From Exiguobacterium sp. 9-2 (lineage in GTDB: Bacteria; Bacillota; Bacilli; Exiguobacteriales; Exiguobacteriaceae), in contig NZ_CP142850.1 in NCBI RefSeq assembly GCF_036287235.1, positions 3,000,690 through 3,064,689 of the forward strand: 64,000 bases of DNA. Reading direction: 5' to 3'. Shown here in pieces: positions 9,388 to 19,244 of this stretch; position 1 is the first letter of the stretch; each line of letters begins with the position of its first letter. The notes beneath the pieces were generated by a model that searched no databases, was not told where the DNA came from, and saw only the letters and a list, made by a program, of their open reading frames with translations. The translations under genes were made by a program, and so were the position numbers.

Positions 9388-10734
9388 ATGCCTTTAGTCA
9401 TCGTAGGAATTGGGATCGTCGCATTGCTCGTTCTCATCATGGGGTTAAAATTAAATACGTTCGTTTCACTCATCATCGTTTCCTTTGGCGTTGCACTATT
9501 ACTCGGTATGCCGCTCGATCAGATCGTCAAGACGATCGAAGCCGGTATCGGAGGAACACTCGGTCACCTAGCACTGATCTTTGGGCTTGGTGCGATGCTT
9601 GGAAAGCTAATCGCTGACGCCGGGGGGGCGCAGCGAATCGCGATGACGCTTGTCGCACGATTCGGGGAAAAGAACATCCAATGGGCGGTCGTCGTTGCTT
9701 CGTTCATCATCGGAATCGCACTTTTCTTCGAAGTCGGACTCGTTCTGTTGATTCCAATCGTCTTTGCGATTTCACGCCAGCTCCGCGTTTCGATCTTATA
9801 TCTTGGGATCCCAATGGTCGCAGCACTGTCTGTCACGCACGGCTTCTTACCACCTCACCCAGGTCCGACCGTCATCGCAGGGGAGTATAAAGCCAATATC
9901 GGGGAAGTCTTATTGTATGGTTTCATCGTTGCTGTTCCGACAGTCATCATTGCTGGTCCTGTTTTTACGAAGATCGCGAAACGACTCGTACCTGAATCGT
10001 TTACACGCACAGGAAACATCGCGTCACTCGGGGAACAAAAAGAATTTGATTTAGACGAGACGCCAGGTTTCGGTATTAGTGTCTTCACTGCGATGCTACC
10101 GGTCCTCTTGATGTCGGTCGCAACGATCTTCACGCTTTTACAAGAAACACTCGGCTTGGGTGAGAGTAGCGTCATCTCGGCGATCGAGTTCATCGGGAAC
10201 GCCTCGACGGCGATGTTGATTTCGTTACTCGTCGCGGTCTATACGATGGGGATCGCCCGTAAGATTCCGATGCAAACGGTCATGGAATCTTGTACGACGG
10301 CCATCGCCCAAATCGGAATGATGCTATTGATCATCGGTGGTGGCGGTGCCTTCAAACAAGTCTTGATTGACGGCGGCGTCGGTACATTCGTCGCACAATT
10401 ATTTGAAGGATCGGCGTTATCTCCGATTCTGCTCGCTTGGTTGATCGCTGCGATTCTGCGAATCTCACTTGGTTCTGCGACAGTCGCTGCCCTTTCGACA
10501 GCAGGTCTCGTCATTCCGTTACTGGAGCAATCTGACGTCAACTTAGCGCTCGTCGTCCTTGCGACTGGTGCGGGTAGTCTAATCGCTTCACACGTCAATG
10601 ATGCGGGCTTCTGGATGTTTAAAGAATATTTCGGTTTATCATTAAAAGAAACGTTTGCGACATGGACTGTGCTTGAGACGATCATTTCCGTTTGTGGACT
10701 TGGGTTCGTTCTTCTCCTCAGCCTCGTCGTCTAA
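9388..10734 (+). CDS. gntP: Gluconate:proton symporter
   Basis: A 448-residue membrane protein of the GntP family with about 12 to 14 hydrophobic segments. The conserved 'HGFLPPHPGP' loop and the C-terminal 'SLIASHVNDAGFWMFKEYF' are family hallmarks. The start at 9388 (MPLVIVG) follows GGGGGAAGTC; the frame extends five codons upstream without improvement. It brings in gluconate for GntK. Confidence 0.95.
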   Translation: MPLVIVGIGIVALLVLIMGLKLNTFVSLIIVSFGVALLLGMPLDQIVKTIEAGIGGTLGHLALIFGLGAMLGKLIADAGGAQRIAMTLVARFGEKNIQWAVVVASFIIGIALFFEVGLVLLIPIVFAISRQLRVSILYLGIPMVAALSVTHGFLPPHPGPTVIAGEYKANIGEVLLYGFIVAVPTVIIAGPVFTKIAKRLVPESFTRTGNIASLGEQKEFDLDETPGFGISVFTAMLPVLLMSVATIFTLLQETLGLGESSVISAIEFIGNASTAMLISLLVAVYTMGIARKIPMQTVMESCTTAIAQIGMMLLIIGGGGAFKQVLIDGGVGTFVAQLFEGSALSPILLAWLIAAILRISLGSATVAALSTAGLVIPLLEQSDVNLALVVLATGAGSLIASHVNDAGFWMFKEYFGLSLKETFATWTVLETIISVCGLGFVLLLSLVV

Positions 10735-10754
10735 GAAAAGGAGTCGTTCTACTT

Positions 10755-12155
10755 ATGCAACATTCTATCGGAGTCATCGGGCTTGGCGTCATGGGACGCA
10801 ACTTAGCACTGAATATGGCGAGTCATCAAGAAGAAGTCGCCATCTATAACTACACACGTGATTTAACGGACGATCTCGTCGCACACGATGAGGGATTACC
10901 ACTTCATCCGTACTACGATATCGAAGCATTCGTACAGTCACTCGCCCGTCCGCGTAAAATCTTCATGATGGTCACGGCCGGCAGCGCGATTGATTCAGTC
11001 ATCGAATCGTTACTTCCACATCTCGAAACAGGCGACATCATCATGGATGGTGGAAATTCCCACTTCCTTGATACGGAACGTCGCTTCGACGAACTCCAAC
11101 GACACGGCATCGAATACATCGGCGTCGGCGTATCGGGTGGTGAAGTCGGTGCACGGACCGGTCCTGCGATCATGCCGGGTGGATCGAAAGAAGCCTACGA
11201 ACATGTCGCACCGATCTTGACGAAGATTGCCGCTCACGTTGAAGGCGATCCATGTTGTGTCTATATCGGTCCGAAGGGCGCTGGTCACTTCGTCAAGATG
11301 GTCCATAACGGGATCGAGTACGCTGACATGCAACTGATCGCTGAAGCTTACAGCTTCCTTCGTTTCCGCCTTGGACTCGACGTGACGGAAGTTGCAGACA
11401 TCTTCGCCGAGTGGAACGCAGGCGAACTGAAAAGTTACCTGATTGAGATCACAGCGGACATTCTCCGGAAAACGGATGACGAGACAGGGCAACCGTTGAT
11501 CGATGTCATTCTCGATCAAGCTGGTCAAAAAGGAACCGGAAAATGGACAAGCTTACAAGCAATTGATAATGGAATCGCCTCTTCGATCATCACGGAAGCC
11601 TTGTTCGCTCGTTACCTTTCAGCTGTTAAAGAAGAACGCGTCGCAGCGTCTGCTGTTCTGAAGGGACCAGAAGACTTGTCATCGCTTGAGCGGGACGCGT
11701 GGATCGAACGGATTCGTCAAGCGCTTTATATGGGGAAAGTCGCAGCTTACGCGCAAGGCTTTACCCAGTACCGGACATCGTCTGAACTATACGACTGGAA
11801 CTTACGCCTTGAGGAGATCGCCTTGATTTTCCGTGGTGGATGTATCATCCGGGCAGACTTCTTGAATGTCATCAGTGAAGCGTTCAAAAACGACGCGAAC
11901 CTCTCGAACTTAATGCTCGCCCCATTCTTCGCTGAGAAAGTACAGGCGTATCAAGAATCGTTACGCCACGTCGTTGCCGAGGGTGCGCTATCTGGTTTTG
12001 CGCTCCCATGTCTATCGACGTCGTTGACGTATTATGATAGCTACCGGACAGCAAACTCGAATGCCAACATGTTGCAAGCCCAACGCGATTATTTCGGTGC
12101 GCATACGTATGCTCGAACAGACCGCGAAGGGATCTTCCACACGGACTGGCAATAA
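10755..12155 (+). CDS. gnd: 6-phosphogluconate dehydrogenase, decarboxylating
   Basis: A 466-residue enzyme that oxidises 6-phosphogluconate to ribulose 5-phosphate, releasing CO2. The N-terminal Rossmann motif is 'GVIGLGVMGRNLALN'; 'GPAIMPGG' and the catalytic 'GAGHFVKMVHNGIEY' segment are present. The start at 10755 follows AAAAGGAGT, 20 bases after gntP ends. It is the last gene of the operon, which ends in a strong terminator, and feeds gluconate directly into the pentose phosphate pathway. Confidence 0.96.
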   Translation: MQHSIGVIGLGVMGRNLALNMASHQEEVAIYNYTRDLTDDLVAHDEGLPLHPYYDIEAFVQSLARPRKIFMMVTAGSAIDSVIESLLPHLETGDIIMDGGNSHFLDTERRFDELQRHGIEYIGVGVSGGEVGARTGPAIMPGGSKEAYEHVAPILTKIAAHVEGDPCCVYIGPKGAGHFVKMVHNGIEYADMQLIAEAYSFLRFRLGLDVTEVADIFAEWNAGELKSYLIEITADILRKTDDETGQPLIDVILDQAGQKGTGKWTSLQAIDNGIASSIITEALFARYLSAVKEERVAASAVLKGPEDLSSLERDAWIERIRQALYMGKVAAYAQGFTQYRTSSELYDWNLRLEEIALIFRGGCIIRADFLNVISEAFKNDANLSNLMLAPFFAEKVQAYQESLRHVVAEGALSGFALPCLSTSLTYYDSYRTANSNANMLQAQRDYFGAHTYARTDREGIFHTDWQ

Positions 12156-12166
12156 AGAATACAGCT

Positions 12167-12207
12167 CCCGACTCCTGTTTCATTTAGGAGTCGGGATTTC
12201 TTTTTTT
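12167..12207 (+). terminator. Terminator of the gluconate operon
   Basis: A ten-base stem CCCGACTCCT / AGGAGTCGGG is followed by a T-rich stretch. Confidence 0.9.
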
Positions 12208-12250
12208 GTTCACACAATTTTTTCTGAAATAAGAAATTGCCGATTATACC

Positions 12251-12303
12251 TTGACAAAAGTGTTGGTCTATATGAAATTAGTATTAGATTAGAATTATTC
12301 TAG
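12251..12303 (+). promoter_or_regulatory. ahpCF promoter region with a PerR-like box
   Basis: TTGACA lies at 12251-12256, but a clear -10 at ideal spacing is not obvious. TTAGAATtATTCTAG (12289-12303) has the 7-1-7 inverted-repeat layout of PerR boxes with two departures from the consensus arms. Further short palindromes follow in the leader (ACAGATtATCTGT at 12314). PerR control of ahpCF is common in Bacilli; here it is inference. Confidence 0.5.
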
Positions 12304-12376
12304 TGTGATAAATACAGATTATCTGTATGCACTAGAACAGATTCTAAATATAGAACCCTTGAGGAGGATTTTTATC

Positions 12377-12940
12377 ATGTCTTTAATCGGAAGTGAAGTA
12401 AAACCATTCAGTGCATCAGCATTCCACAACGGAGAATTCGTTGACCTAACGGATGCCAACCTTCGCGGTAAATGGAGTGTCGTATGTTTCTACCCTGCAG
12501 ACTTTACATTCGTTTGCCCGACAGAACTCGAAGATCTCCAAAACCAATACGCAACTCTCAAAGCGCTTGACGTTGAAGTTTACTCTGTTTCAACAGATAC
12601 GCATTTCACACATAAAGCATGGCACGAAACGTCAGAAACAATCGGTAAAATCGAGTACGTTATGATCGGTGACCCATCACACGTCATCTCACGTAACTTC
12701 GAAGTCTTGAACGAACAAGATGGTCTTGCTGACCGCGGTACGTTCATCATTGATCCAGACGGCGTCATCCAAACAGTTGAAATCAACGCAGGCGGCATCG
12801 GTCGTGATGCGAGCACACTCGTCAACAAAATCAAAGCAGCACAATACGTACGTAACAATCCAGGCGAAGTCTGCCCAGCGAAATGGGAAGAAGGCTCTGC
12901 AACACTCACACCAAGCCTTGACCTCGTCGGAAAAATTTAA
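12377..12940 (+). CDS. ahpC: Alkyl hydroperoxide reductase subunit C (peroxiredoxin)
   Basis: A 187-residue 2-Cys peroxiredoxin of standard length. The peroxidatic cysteine is in '[12 protein letters not shown]' (about residue 48) and the resolving one in '[13 protein letters not shown]' (about 167). It reduces hydrogen peroxide and organic peroxides and is recycled by AhpF. The start at 12377 follows GAGGAGGAT. It lies 14 bases ahead of ahpF in the same operon. Confidence 0.97.
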   Translation: MSLIGSEVKPFSASAFHNGEFVDLTDANLRGKWSVVCFYPADFTFVCPTELEDLQNQYATLKALDVEVYSVSTDTHFTHKAWHETSETIGKIEYVMIGDPSHVISRNFEVLNEQDGLADRGTFIIDPDGVIQTVEINAGGIGRDASTLVNKIKAAQYVRNNPGEVCPAKWEEGSATLTPSLDLVGKI

Positions 12941-12954
12941 GGAGCGGATTCGCG

Positions 12955-14484
12955 ATGGCTTTAGCACCAGACATTAAAGCACAACTCGCGCAATACCTCG
13001 AGCTTCTCGAAGGCGATCTCGTCCTAGCCGTTAGTGCTGGGACAGACGCCGTCTCGCTTGAGATGAGCGCACTCGTCGAAGAGATCGCAAGCATGACACC
13101 ACGCATCTCCGTCGAGCAGGCAAGCCTTCCCCGGACACCAAGTTTCACAGTCAACCGTGTCGGTGAGACAAGCGGCATCACGTTCGCGGGAATCCCACTC
13201 GGTCATGAGTTCACGTCCCTCGTCCTCGCACTGCTTCAAGTCAGCGGTCGAGCACCGAAGGTCGACGCGGACGTCATCAAGCAGATTCAAGGCATTCAAG
13301 AAGCGTACCACTTCGAGTCGTACATCAGCTTGAGCTGCCACAACTGCCCAGATGTCGTACAAGCGTTGAACGTCATGAGCGTCCTCAATCCGAACATCAG
13401 TCACACGATGATTGATGGCGCGGCATTTAAAGCAGAAGTCGAACAAAAAGAGATCATGGCTGTTCCGACAGTCTTCGTCAACGGCGAAGCATTTGGTAAC
13501 GGACGGATGTCGCTTGAAGAAATCTTGGCGAAGCTTGGCACAGGTGCCGATGCTTCTGATTTCGCTGATAAAGATCCATACGATGTCCTCGTCGTCGGTG
13601 GTGGTCCAGCTGGATCGAGTGCTGCGATTTATGCAGCCCGTAAAGGGATCCGGACAGGAATCGTCGCAGAACGCTTCGGTGGACAAGTCATGGATACGAT
13701 GAGCATCGAAAACTTCATCAGCATGAAGTACACGGAAGGACCAAAACTCGTCGCAAGTCTTGAGGAGCACGTCAAGGAATATGGCATCGACGTCATGAAC
13801 CTACAACGGGCAACTCGTCTTGAGAAGAAGGACCTCCTCGAGCTCGAGCTTGAGAATGGTGCTGTCTTGAAAACGAAGAGTTTGATCCTTTCAACAGGCG
13901 CACGCTGGCGGAACGTTGGTGTTCCAGGCGAACTCGAATTCAAGAACAAAGGCGTCGCCTACTGCCCACACTGTGATGGTCCATTGTTCGAAGGAAAACG
14001 TGTCGCAGTCATCGGTGGCGGAAACTCAGGGATCGAAGCAGCCATCGATCTCGCGGGAATCGTCAAGCATGTCACGGTCCTTGAATTCGCACCGGAACTA
14101 AAAGCAGACGCTGTTCTTCAAGAACGCCTCGCTTCTCTTCCGAACGTCACGGTCGTCGTCAACGCACAGACGAAGGAAATCACGGGAACGGATAAAGTGA
14201 ACGGAATCACGTATATCGAGCGCGAAACGAACGTCGAACGTCACGTCGAGCTCGAAGGTGTCTTCGTCCAAATCGGTCTCGTACCGAACACGGACTGGCT
14301 CGGTGAAACGGTGAGCCGTAACAAGTTCGGTGAAGTCCAAGTCGATCGTCACGGCGCAACGAACGTACCAGGCGTTTTCGCTGCAGGCGACTGCACGGAT
14401 AGCGCGTATAAACAGATCATCATCTCGATGGGATCTGGTGCAACAGCTGCACTCGGTGCTTTCGATCACTTGATCCGGAATTAA
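12955..14484 (+). CDS. ahpF: Alkyl hydroperoxide reductase subunit F (NADH:peroxiredoxin reductase)
   Basis: A 509-residue flavoprotein. The N-terminal tandem thioredoxin-like domain carries the redox pair of 'SCHNCPDVV' (about residues 128-131). The C-terminal thioredoxin-reductase-like part has the FAD motif '[19 protein letters not shown]', the active-site pair of 'YCPHCDGP' (about 341-344) and the NAD(P) motif '[14 protein letters not shown]'. It passes electrons from NADH to AhpC. Confidence 0.97.
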   Translation: MALAPDIKAQLAQYLELLEGDLVLAVSAGTDAVSLEMSALVEEIASMTPRISVEQASLPRTPSFTVNRVGETSGITFAGIPLGHEFTSLVLALLQVSGRAPKVDADVIKQIQGIQEAYHFESYISLSCHNCPDVVQALNVMSVLNPNISHTMIDGAAFKAEVEQKEIMAVPTVFVNGEAFGNGRMSLEEILAKLGTGADASDFADKDPYDVLVVGGGPAGSSAAIYAARKGIRTGIVAERFGGQVMDTMSIENFISMKYTEGPKLVASLEEHVKEYGIDVMNLQRATRLEKKDLLELELENGAVLKTKSLILSTGARWRNVGVPGELEFKNKGVAYCPHCDGPLFEGKRVAVIGGGNSGIEAAIDLAGIVKHVTVLEFAPELKADAVLQERLASLPNVTVVVNAQTKEITGTDKVNGITYIERETNVERHVELEGVFVQIGLVPNTDWLGETVSRNKFGEVQVDRHGATNVPGVFAAGDCTDSAYKQIIISMGSGATAALGAFDHLIRN

Positions 14485-14487
14485 TGC

Positions 14488-14522
14488 AAAAGAGCGGAAC
14501 TCAAACGAGTTTCGCTCTTTTT
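14488..14522. terminator. Bidirectional terminator after ahpF
   Basis: Stem AAAGAGCGgAACTC / GAGTTtCGCTCTTT with a short AAAC loop, lying between two converging genes. Confidence 0.85.
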
Positions 14523-14527
14523 CTATT

Positions 14528-15097
14528 TCAATAGTAGATTTCACCAACGGATGAACAATGAAATTCTTTTGTGATGTGGTGCTTTGTTAAGATGCCTTGC
14601 TTCGCGTATGTACCACTGACCGTTACGACCATCGTTTGTCCTGCATCGATTCGGGTACCATCGAATCCTTTCTGTGTCCAAATGCCATCATTGATGGCTT
14701 GAGACGTCATCGAAAAGACATCAGAGAACCACTGTCGCTCACTTTGCTCCAAAAGTTCCGTTTCGAAATTCCCTGTGATCCGAACTTCTTTTTTACCTTG
14801 TGTTCGTTCAAGTGCTCGTTGACCATCTCCATAAATACTCAATTGAACATGCAACGGTTTTAACCGTTTGATTGCTCGTTCTTGAAAACGTTTTGGCGAA
14901 ATCCAGTCCTCGTCTGCAAATTGATTTGCTGCAAGCAATGTGACGTCCGCATTTTCATGTGTCCGATTCAATTCTTGCACGATTTTTTCATATGCTGCGT
15001 AATAACGTTGATGTTGTGTCGTCTGATCCTTCGCCTCCAATATGACTGGTGACAATGAAGCGAATAAAAAAACAGCTGTCGCGATCTGATATTTCAT
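14528..15097 (-). CDS. Secreted protein of unknown function
   Basis: A 189-residue protein that I do not recognise. The first roughly 22 residues (MKYQIATAVFLFASLSPVILEA) form a clear signal peptide with a cleavage-like A after EA. The mature part is charged and begins with a helix-rich segment, then a beta-rich half ending in YY. One cysteine near the end has no partner. The ribosome site GGAAGGGGGAAG precedes the ATG. It is a single-gene unit converging on ahpF. Confidence 0.7.
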   Translation of the reverse strand: MKYQIATAVFLFASLSPVILEAKDQTTQHQRYYAAYEKIVQELNRTHENADVTLLAANQFADEDWISPKRFQERAIKRLKPLHVQLSIYGDGQRALERTQGKKEVRITGNFETELLEQSERQWFSDVFSMTSQAINDGIWTQKGFDGTRIDAGQTMVVTVSGTYAKQGILTKHHITKEFHCSSVGEIYY

Positions 15098-15301
15098 TAA
15101 CTTCCCCCTTCCTTTCGCTGTTCATTGTACAGAAAAAACAAAGAGTAGATTCAAAAACGACAACCGTTTTGGAGATTTTTTCATTTAAGACTGTATGAAT
15201 AGATTAAACTCTTTTGGAATTAAGAACGAATGACGATTTTTTAGTCAATCTGACCCCTATAAATAATTCAAAGTTGACACTTTTGACTAGTCCAGGCATC
15301 T

Positions 15302-15330
15302 GATAGATTGAAGATATCTTAAAATCTATC
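15302..15330 (+). promoter_or_regulatory. Leader hairpin ahead of the ECF S-component gene
   Basis: GATAGATT (15302-15309) pairs perfectly with AATCTATC (15323-15330) just ahead of the AGAAGG ribosome site. A TTGACA lies at 15274. It could be an operator or a small RNA switch; it does not match any riboswitch class I know. Confidence 0.4.
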
Positions 15331-15348
15331 ATAAAGAAGGTTAGTCAC

Positions 15349-15891
15349 ATGCAAAAAGCAGCACCGTATTCTAGCACTCGTACCCGCCAGCTCGTCATCA
15401 CTGCGATGTCAATCGCACTTGTTCTTGTCGCAACGATGTTAATCAAGATTCAATTACCAATCGCACTAAACGGTGGTCTCATTCATATGGGAACAGCAAT
15501 GCTCTTTCTCATCGCGATTTTATTCGGTCCACGGACAGCATTGATTGCCGGTGCTGTTGGAATGGGGTTATTCGATCTTCTAACGGGTTATGCGATTTGG
15601 GCACCTGGTACGATCATCGCACGTGGACTTCAAGGATTGATCGTTGGTTACATCGCGTGGTCAGGTGGTCGTAACGGAACGAATGTCACGTTCAACTTGA
15701 TCGGGATGATTGCTTCCGTTCCTGTCATGCTACTCGTCTACTTCGTGCATGAAGGGATTATGTTCAGCAACTGGGTCGCACCAGCCACTTCAATTCCAGG
15801 AAACATCACACAAAACGTCATCGGCATCCTCGTTGCGATTCCAGTCGGGATTGCACTGAAGAAAACACGTTTCTTCCGTAACTTCCGCTAA
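15349..15891 (+). CDS. ECF transporter S component (substrate-binding membrane subunit)
   Basis: A 180-residue integral membrane protein with about five to six helices. It resembles ECF-type vitamin transporter S components: 'MSIALVLVATMLIKIQLP' in helix 1, 'LFGPRTALIAGAVGMGLFDLLTGYAIWAPGT' (quoted in part), and 'ARGLQGLIVGYIA'. Such subunits bind a vitamin or precursor and dock onto the shared EcfAA'T module, which is not in this window. The substrate cannot be read from the sequence. A terminator shared with mqo follows. Confidence 0.8.
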   Translation: MQKAAPYSSTRTRQLVITAMSIALVLVATMLIKIQLPIALNGGLIHMGTAMLFLIAILFGPRTALIAGAVGMGLFDLLTGYAIWAPGTIIARGLQGLIVGYIAWSGGRNGTNVTFNLIGMIASVPVMLLVYFVHEGIMFSNWVAPATSIPGNITQNVIGILVAIPVGIALKKTRFFRNFR

Positions 15892-15894
15892 ATC

Positions 15895-15931
15895 AAAAAA
15901 CCGTCCGGCTCCTCGTGGAGTCGGACGGTTT
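15895..15931. terminator. Bidirectional terminator between the S component and mqo
   Basis: Stem AACCGTCCGgCTCC / GGAGtCGGACGGTT flanked by A and T runs. Confidence 0.9.
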
Positions 15932-15935
15932 TCGT

Positions 15936-17429
15936 TTAGCGAATCGGTTGACCTTGTTCAAGCTCAAGCGTTTTAGCTGTTTCGGCATGGATCTGTTCGA
16001 ACAGCTCCGGATTTTCAACGAGTGAGATTCCGTAAGACGGAATCATCTCCTTGATTTTTGCTTCCCACGTCGGTAGTTCGGACGGGAAACATTTCGCGAG
16101 TACTTCGAGCATGACCGGTACCGCTGTTGAAGCACCTGGAGACGCACCGAGTAAGGCAGCGACAGACCCATCTGCTGCACTAACGACCTCTGTTCCGAAC
16201 TGGAGTGTCCCTTTTCCTTGTGGTGTGTCCTTGATGACTTGGACACGTTGACCAGCGACGACGACATCCCAGTCTTCTGTCTTCGCATTCGGGATGAACT
16301 CACGTAATTCGTTCATCCGTTGTTCCGTCGACAAGAGGACTTGTTCGATCAGATACTTCGTCAATCCCATCTCTTTTGCTCCCGCAGCAAGCATCGTCAA
16401 GACGTTGTTTGGTTTGACAGATGCGATCAAATCAAGATTTGATCCTGTCTTGAGGAACTTCGGTGAAAAGCCAGCGAACGGTCCGAAGAGGAGCGATTTC
16501 TTTCCATCGATATACCGTGTATCCAAGTGCGGCACCGACATCGGTGGTGCTCCGACTTTTGCTTTTCCATAGACTTTCGCATGATGCTGTTCAATGATCT
16601 CAGGATTTTTACAAACGAGGAACAAGCCGCTGACCGGGAAACCACCGATTTGCTTCGATTCCTCGATGCCTGTTTTTTGAAGCAACGGTAGACTACCGCC
16701 GCCACCCCCGATGAAGACGAACTGCGCCGTATGATGCTCAATCCGATGATCCCGTTCATTCTTTACTTTGACTTCCCAACCCCCGTCAACACGCTTCAAG
16801 TCCTCGACACCGTGCTGATAGTTGATCTCTACATCGTGCTGTGCGAGATATTCAAACAGGATTCGTGTCAACGCACCGAAGTTGACGTCCGTTCCTGAAT
16901 CGATTTTTGTAGCGGCGATCGGCTCTGGTGACGTCCGACCGTTCATGATGAGTGGAATCCACTCGGCTAATTTCGCTGGATCCTCTGAATATTCCATCCC
17001 TGCGAACAACGGATTCGCTGATAGCGCTTCCAATCGTTTTTTCAGGAATTCGACGTTTTCCGTTCCTTCGACCATGCTCATATGTGGAATCGGCATGATG
17101 AATTCTTTTGGATTCGGCAAGACACCTTCCTTGACGAGATGCGACCAGAATTGACGTGACAGTTGGAACTGTTCGTTTACTTTTACCGCTTTACTGATAT
17201 CGATCGAACCATCAGCATTTTCCGTCGTATAGTTCAGTTCGCATAGTGCGGCGTGACCTGTTCCTGCATTGTTCCACTCATTCGAGCTCTCTTCCCCGGC
17301 ACTCGCGAGTTTCTCGAATACCTTGATGTTCATCTCAGGCGCGAGTTCTTTTAACAAGACCCCTAACGTCGCGCTCATGACTCCGGCACCAATTAAAATA
17401 ACGTCTGTTTTTTTAGGCATACTGCTCAT
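15936..17429 (-). CDS. mqo: Malate:quinone oxidoreductase
   Basis: A 497-residue FAD enzyme oxidising malate to oxaloacetate and passing electrons to the quinone pool at the membrane. The N-terminal FAD motif is '[15 protein letters not shown]'; '[18 protein letters not shown]' and '[18 protein letters not shown]' are strong family signatures. The ATG at 17429 has a GGAAGGATATC site. It is an alternative to NAD-linked malate dehydrogenase in the citric acid cycle. Confidence 0.96.
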   Translation of the reverse strand: MSSMPKKTDVILIGAGVMSATLGVLLKELAPEMNIKVFEKLASAGEESSNEWNNAGTGHAALCELNYTTENADGSIDISKAVKVNEQFQLSRQFWSHLVKEGVLPNPKEFIMPIPHMSMVEGTENVEFLKKRLEALSANPLFAGMEYSEDPAKLAEWIPLIMNGRTSPEPIAATKIDSGTDVNFGALTRILFEYLAQHDVEINYQHGVEDLKRVDGGWEVKVKNERDHRIEHHTAQFVFIGGGGGSLPLLQKTGIEESKQIGGFPVSGLFLVCKNPEIIEQHHAKVYGKAKVGAPPMSVPHLDTRYIDGKKSLLFGPFAGFSPKFLKTGSNLDLIASVKPNNVLTMLAAGAKEMGLTKYLIEQVLLSTEQRMNELREFIPNAKTEDWDVVVAGQRVQVIKDTPQGKGTLQFGTEVVSAADGSVAALLGASPGASTAVPVMLEVLAKCFPSELPTWEAKIKEMIPSYGISLVENPELFEQIHAETAKTLELEQGQPIR

Positions 17430-17674
17430 GATATCCTTCCTATCCCCGTTGATATTATGGACTACCTGTCATGAAAAACTTCCCCCTCATGACGACAACT
17501 TACCTTTCCATTATAACCCTATCATAGCTTGCACAGAAAGGAACTTCTTTTACATTCAGAAATGTGCAAAAGCGATGATTCAGAATAAGAAGATGTTCGT
17601 TAGCCGGCACACAATCAGGCATGACTTTGACGAAAAACGGTAATCATATAACGAAAGTAAAAGGAGGAACACTC

Positions 17675-19204
17675 ATGGCGACACGCTGGATATTCGGCAA
17701 TCAATTGAATCACGATCTCCCTTTATTACAGGAAGCAAACAAACAAGACGATGTCATCCTGATGGTCGAAGCGACCTCGCGCTCCAAGTGGAAGACGTAC
17801 CATAAACAAAAGCTCGTCCTCGTCTTCTCAGCGATGCGACATTTTGCGGAAGAACTGCGCGAGAAGGGCTTCACTGTCGATTACCGGGAAGCCGATTCGT
17901 TCGATCAGGCATTCCAAGCGCACCGGAAAGATCATGATCCGGATCATGTATTTTATACAGCGATCACGGACGAACCAATGCGCAAGGCGATGCATAAGTG
18001 GCAAGACGCTTTACCGAAGAAAATCACGGTCGAGGTTTGTTCCGACGTGCCGTTGTTTTTACTGACACAGGAAGAAGCGGTCGAAGCAATTGGCGACAAG
18101 CCATACAAGATGGATCGGTTTTATCGCAAACTGCGCAAGGAACGAAACGTTCTCATGAACGGCTCTAAACCGATCGGTGGAAAGTGGTCGTTTGACGCTG
18201 AGAATCGAAAACCAGCGAAGTCCGGGACGACGTTTCCGGATCCCGTTCAGTTTCGTCCCGACCACATCACAAGGGATGTCATCGATAAGGTCGAGCGTGA
18301 TTTTTCCGATCATCCAGGAGCACTTGATTCCTTTCATTGGCCGGTTACACGAAAGGAAGCGATGCAGGCTCTCCATCGTTTCATCGAAGAGCGGCTTGAG
18401 ACGTTCGGGACGTATCAAGACGCCATGCTGACCGGTGAAGATACGTTATCGCATTCGCTCTTGTCAGCAGTAATCAATCTCGGCTTACTGACACCGGAAG
18501 AGGTCATTCGTCAAGTCGAGGCAGCACTTGAAGAACAGGATGCTCCGCTCAATGCGGTCGAAGGTTTCATACGCCAAATCCTCGGCTGGCGCGAATACAT
18601 GCGTGCCGTCTATCTAGCTGAGATGCCAGACTACGCTTCCGTCAATGCGCTGCGTCATGAAGCGGATCTACCGGACTTTTTCTGGACCGGGAAGACGAAC
18701 ATGAACTGTGTCGCTGAATCGTTACGTCCTGTCGTCGAGCATGCCCATAACCACCACATCCAGCGCTTGATGGTGCTCGGGAACTTCGCTAATCTGTTTG
18801 CGATCTCACCGCAACAGACGGCAGACTGGTTTAATGAGATGTACATCGATGCCTACGACTGGGTCGTTTTACCGAACGTTCTCGGGATGGCGCTACATGC
18901 CGACGGGGGAACGTTATCGACTAAACCGTACATCGCTTCGGCGAACTACATTAATAAGATGAGTGATTATTGCAAGGGATGTCCGTTTCATCAAAAGGAC
19001 ATGCTTGGCGAAGATGCCTGTCCGTTTAACGCCTTGTACTGGGACTTCATCGATCGGCATGAAAAACGCTTCGCTGATAATCAGCGGATGTCGATGATGT
19101 ATCGGCAATGGGGAAAGCGCGATGCGGACAGCAAACGCGATATTCGAAAGAAAGCGAAAGCACTTCGGAAACAACTACAGGATGGTGCTTTCAATACACC
19201 ATGA
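17675..19204 (+). CDS. Iron-sulfur cryptochrome/photolyase (FeS-BCP, PhrB-like)
   Basis: A 509-residue photolyase-related protein. The N-terminal part (about 1-150) is the Rossmann-like antenna domain beginning 'RWIFGNQLNHDLPLL', and the C-terminal part is the helical FAD domain. Four cysteines expected to hold a [4Fe-4S] cluster are visible in 'TNMNCVAES', 'YCKGCPFHQ' and 'GEDACPFN'. Characterised relatives repair (6-4) photoproducts or act as photoreceptors. The start at 17675 follows AAAGGAGGAAC; the upstream extension has no site. It is transcribed divergently from mqo. Confidence 0.88.
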   Translation: MATRWIFGNQLNHDLPLLQEANKQDDVILMVEATSRSKWKTYHKQKLVLVFSAMRHFAEELREKGFTVDYREADSFDQAFQAHRKDHDPDHVFYTAITDEPMRKAMHKWQDALPKKITVEVCSDVPLFLLTQEEAVEAIGDKPYKMDRFYRKLRKERNVLMNGSKPIGGKWSFDAENRKPAKSGTTFPDPVQFRPDHITRDVIDKVERDFSDHPGALDSFHWPVTRKEAMQALHRFIEERLETFGTYQDAMLTGEDTLSHSLLSAVINLGLLTPEEVIRQVEAALEEQDAPLNAVEGFIRQILGWREYMRAVYLAEMPDYASVNALRHEADLPDFFWTGKTNMNCVAESLRPVVEHAHNHHIQRLMVLGNFANLFAISPQQTADWFNEMYIDAYDWVVLPNVLGMALHADGGTLSTKPYIASANYINKMSDYCKGCPFHQKDMLGEDACPFNALYWDFIDRHEKRFADNQRMSMMYRQWGKRDADSKRDIRKKAKALRKQLQDGAFNTP

Positions 19205-19241
19205 AACAAGCCGGTCGGATTAGATCCGACCGGCTTGTTTT
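19205..19241. terminator. Bidirectional terminator between the photolyase and permease genes
   Basis: A 15-base-pair stem AACAAGCCGGTCGGAT / ATCCGACCGGCTTGTT around a TAG loop. Confidence 0.9.
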
Positions 19242-19244
19242 GAC

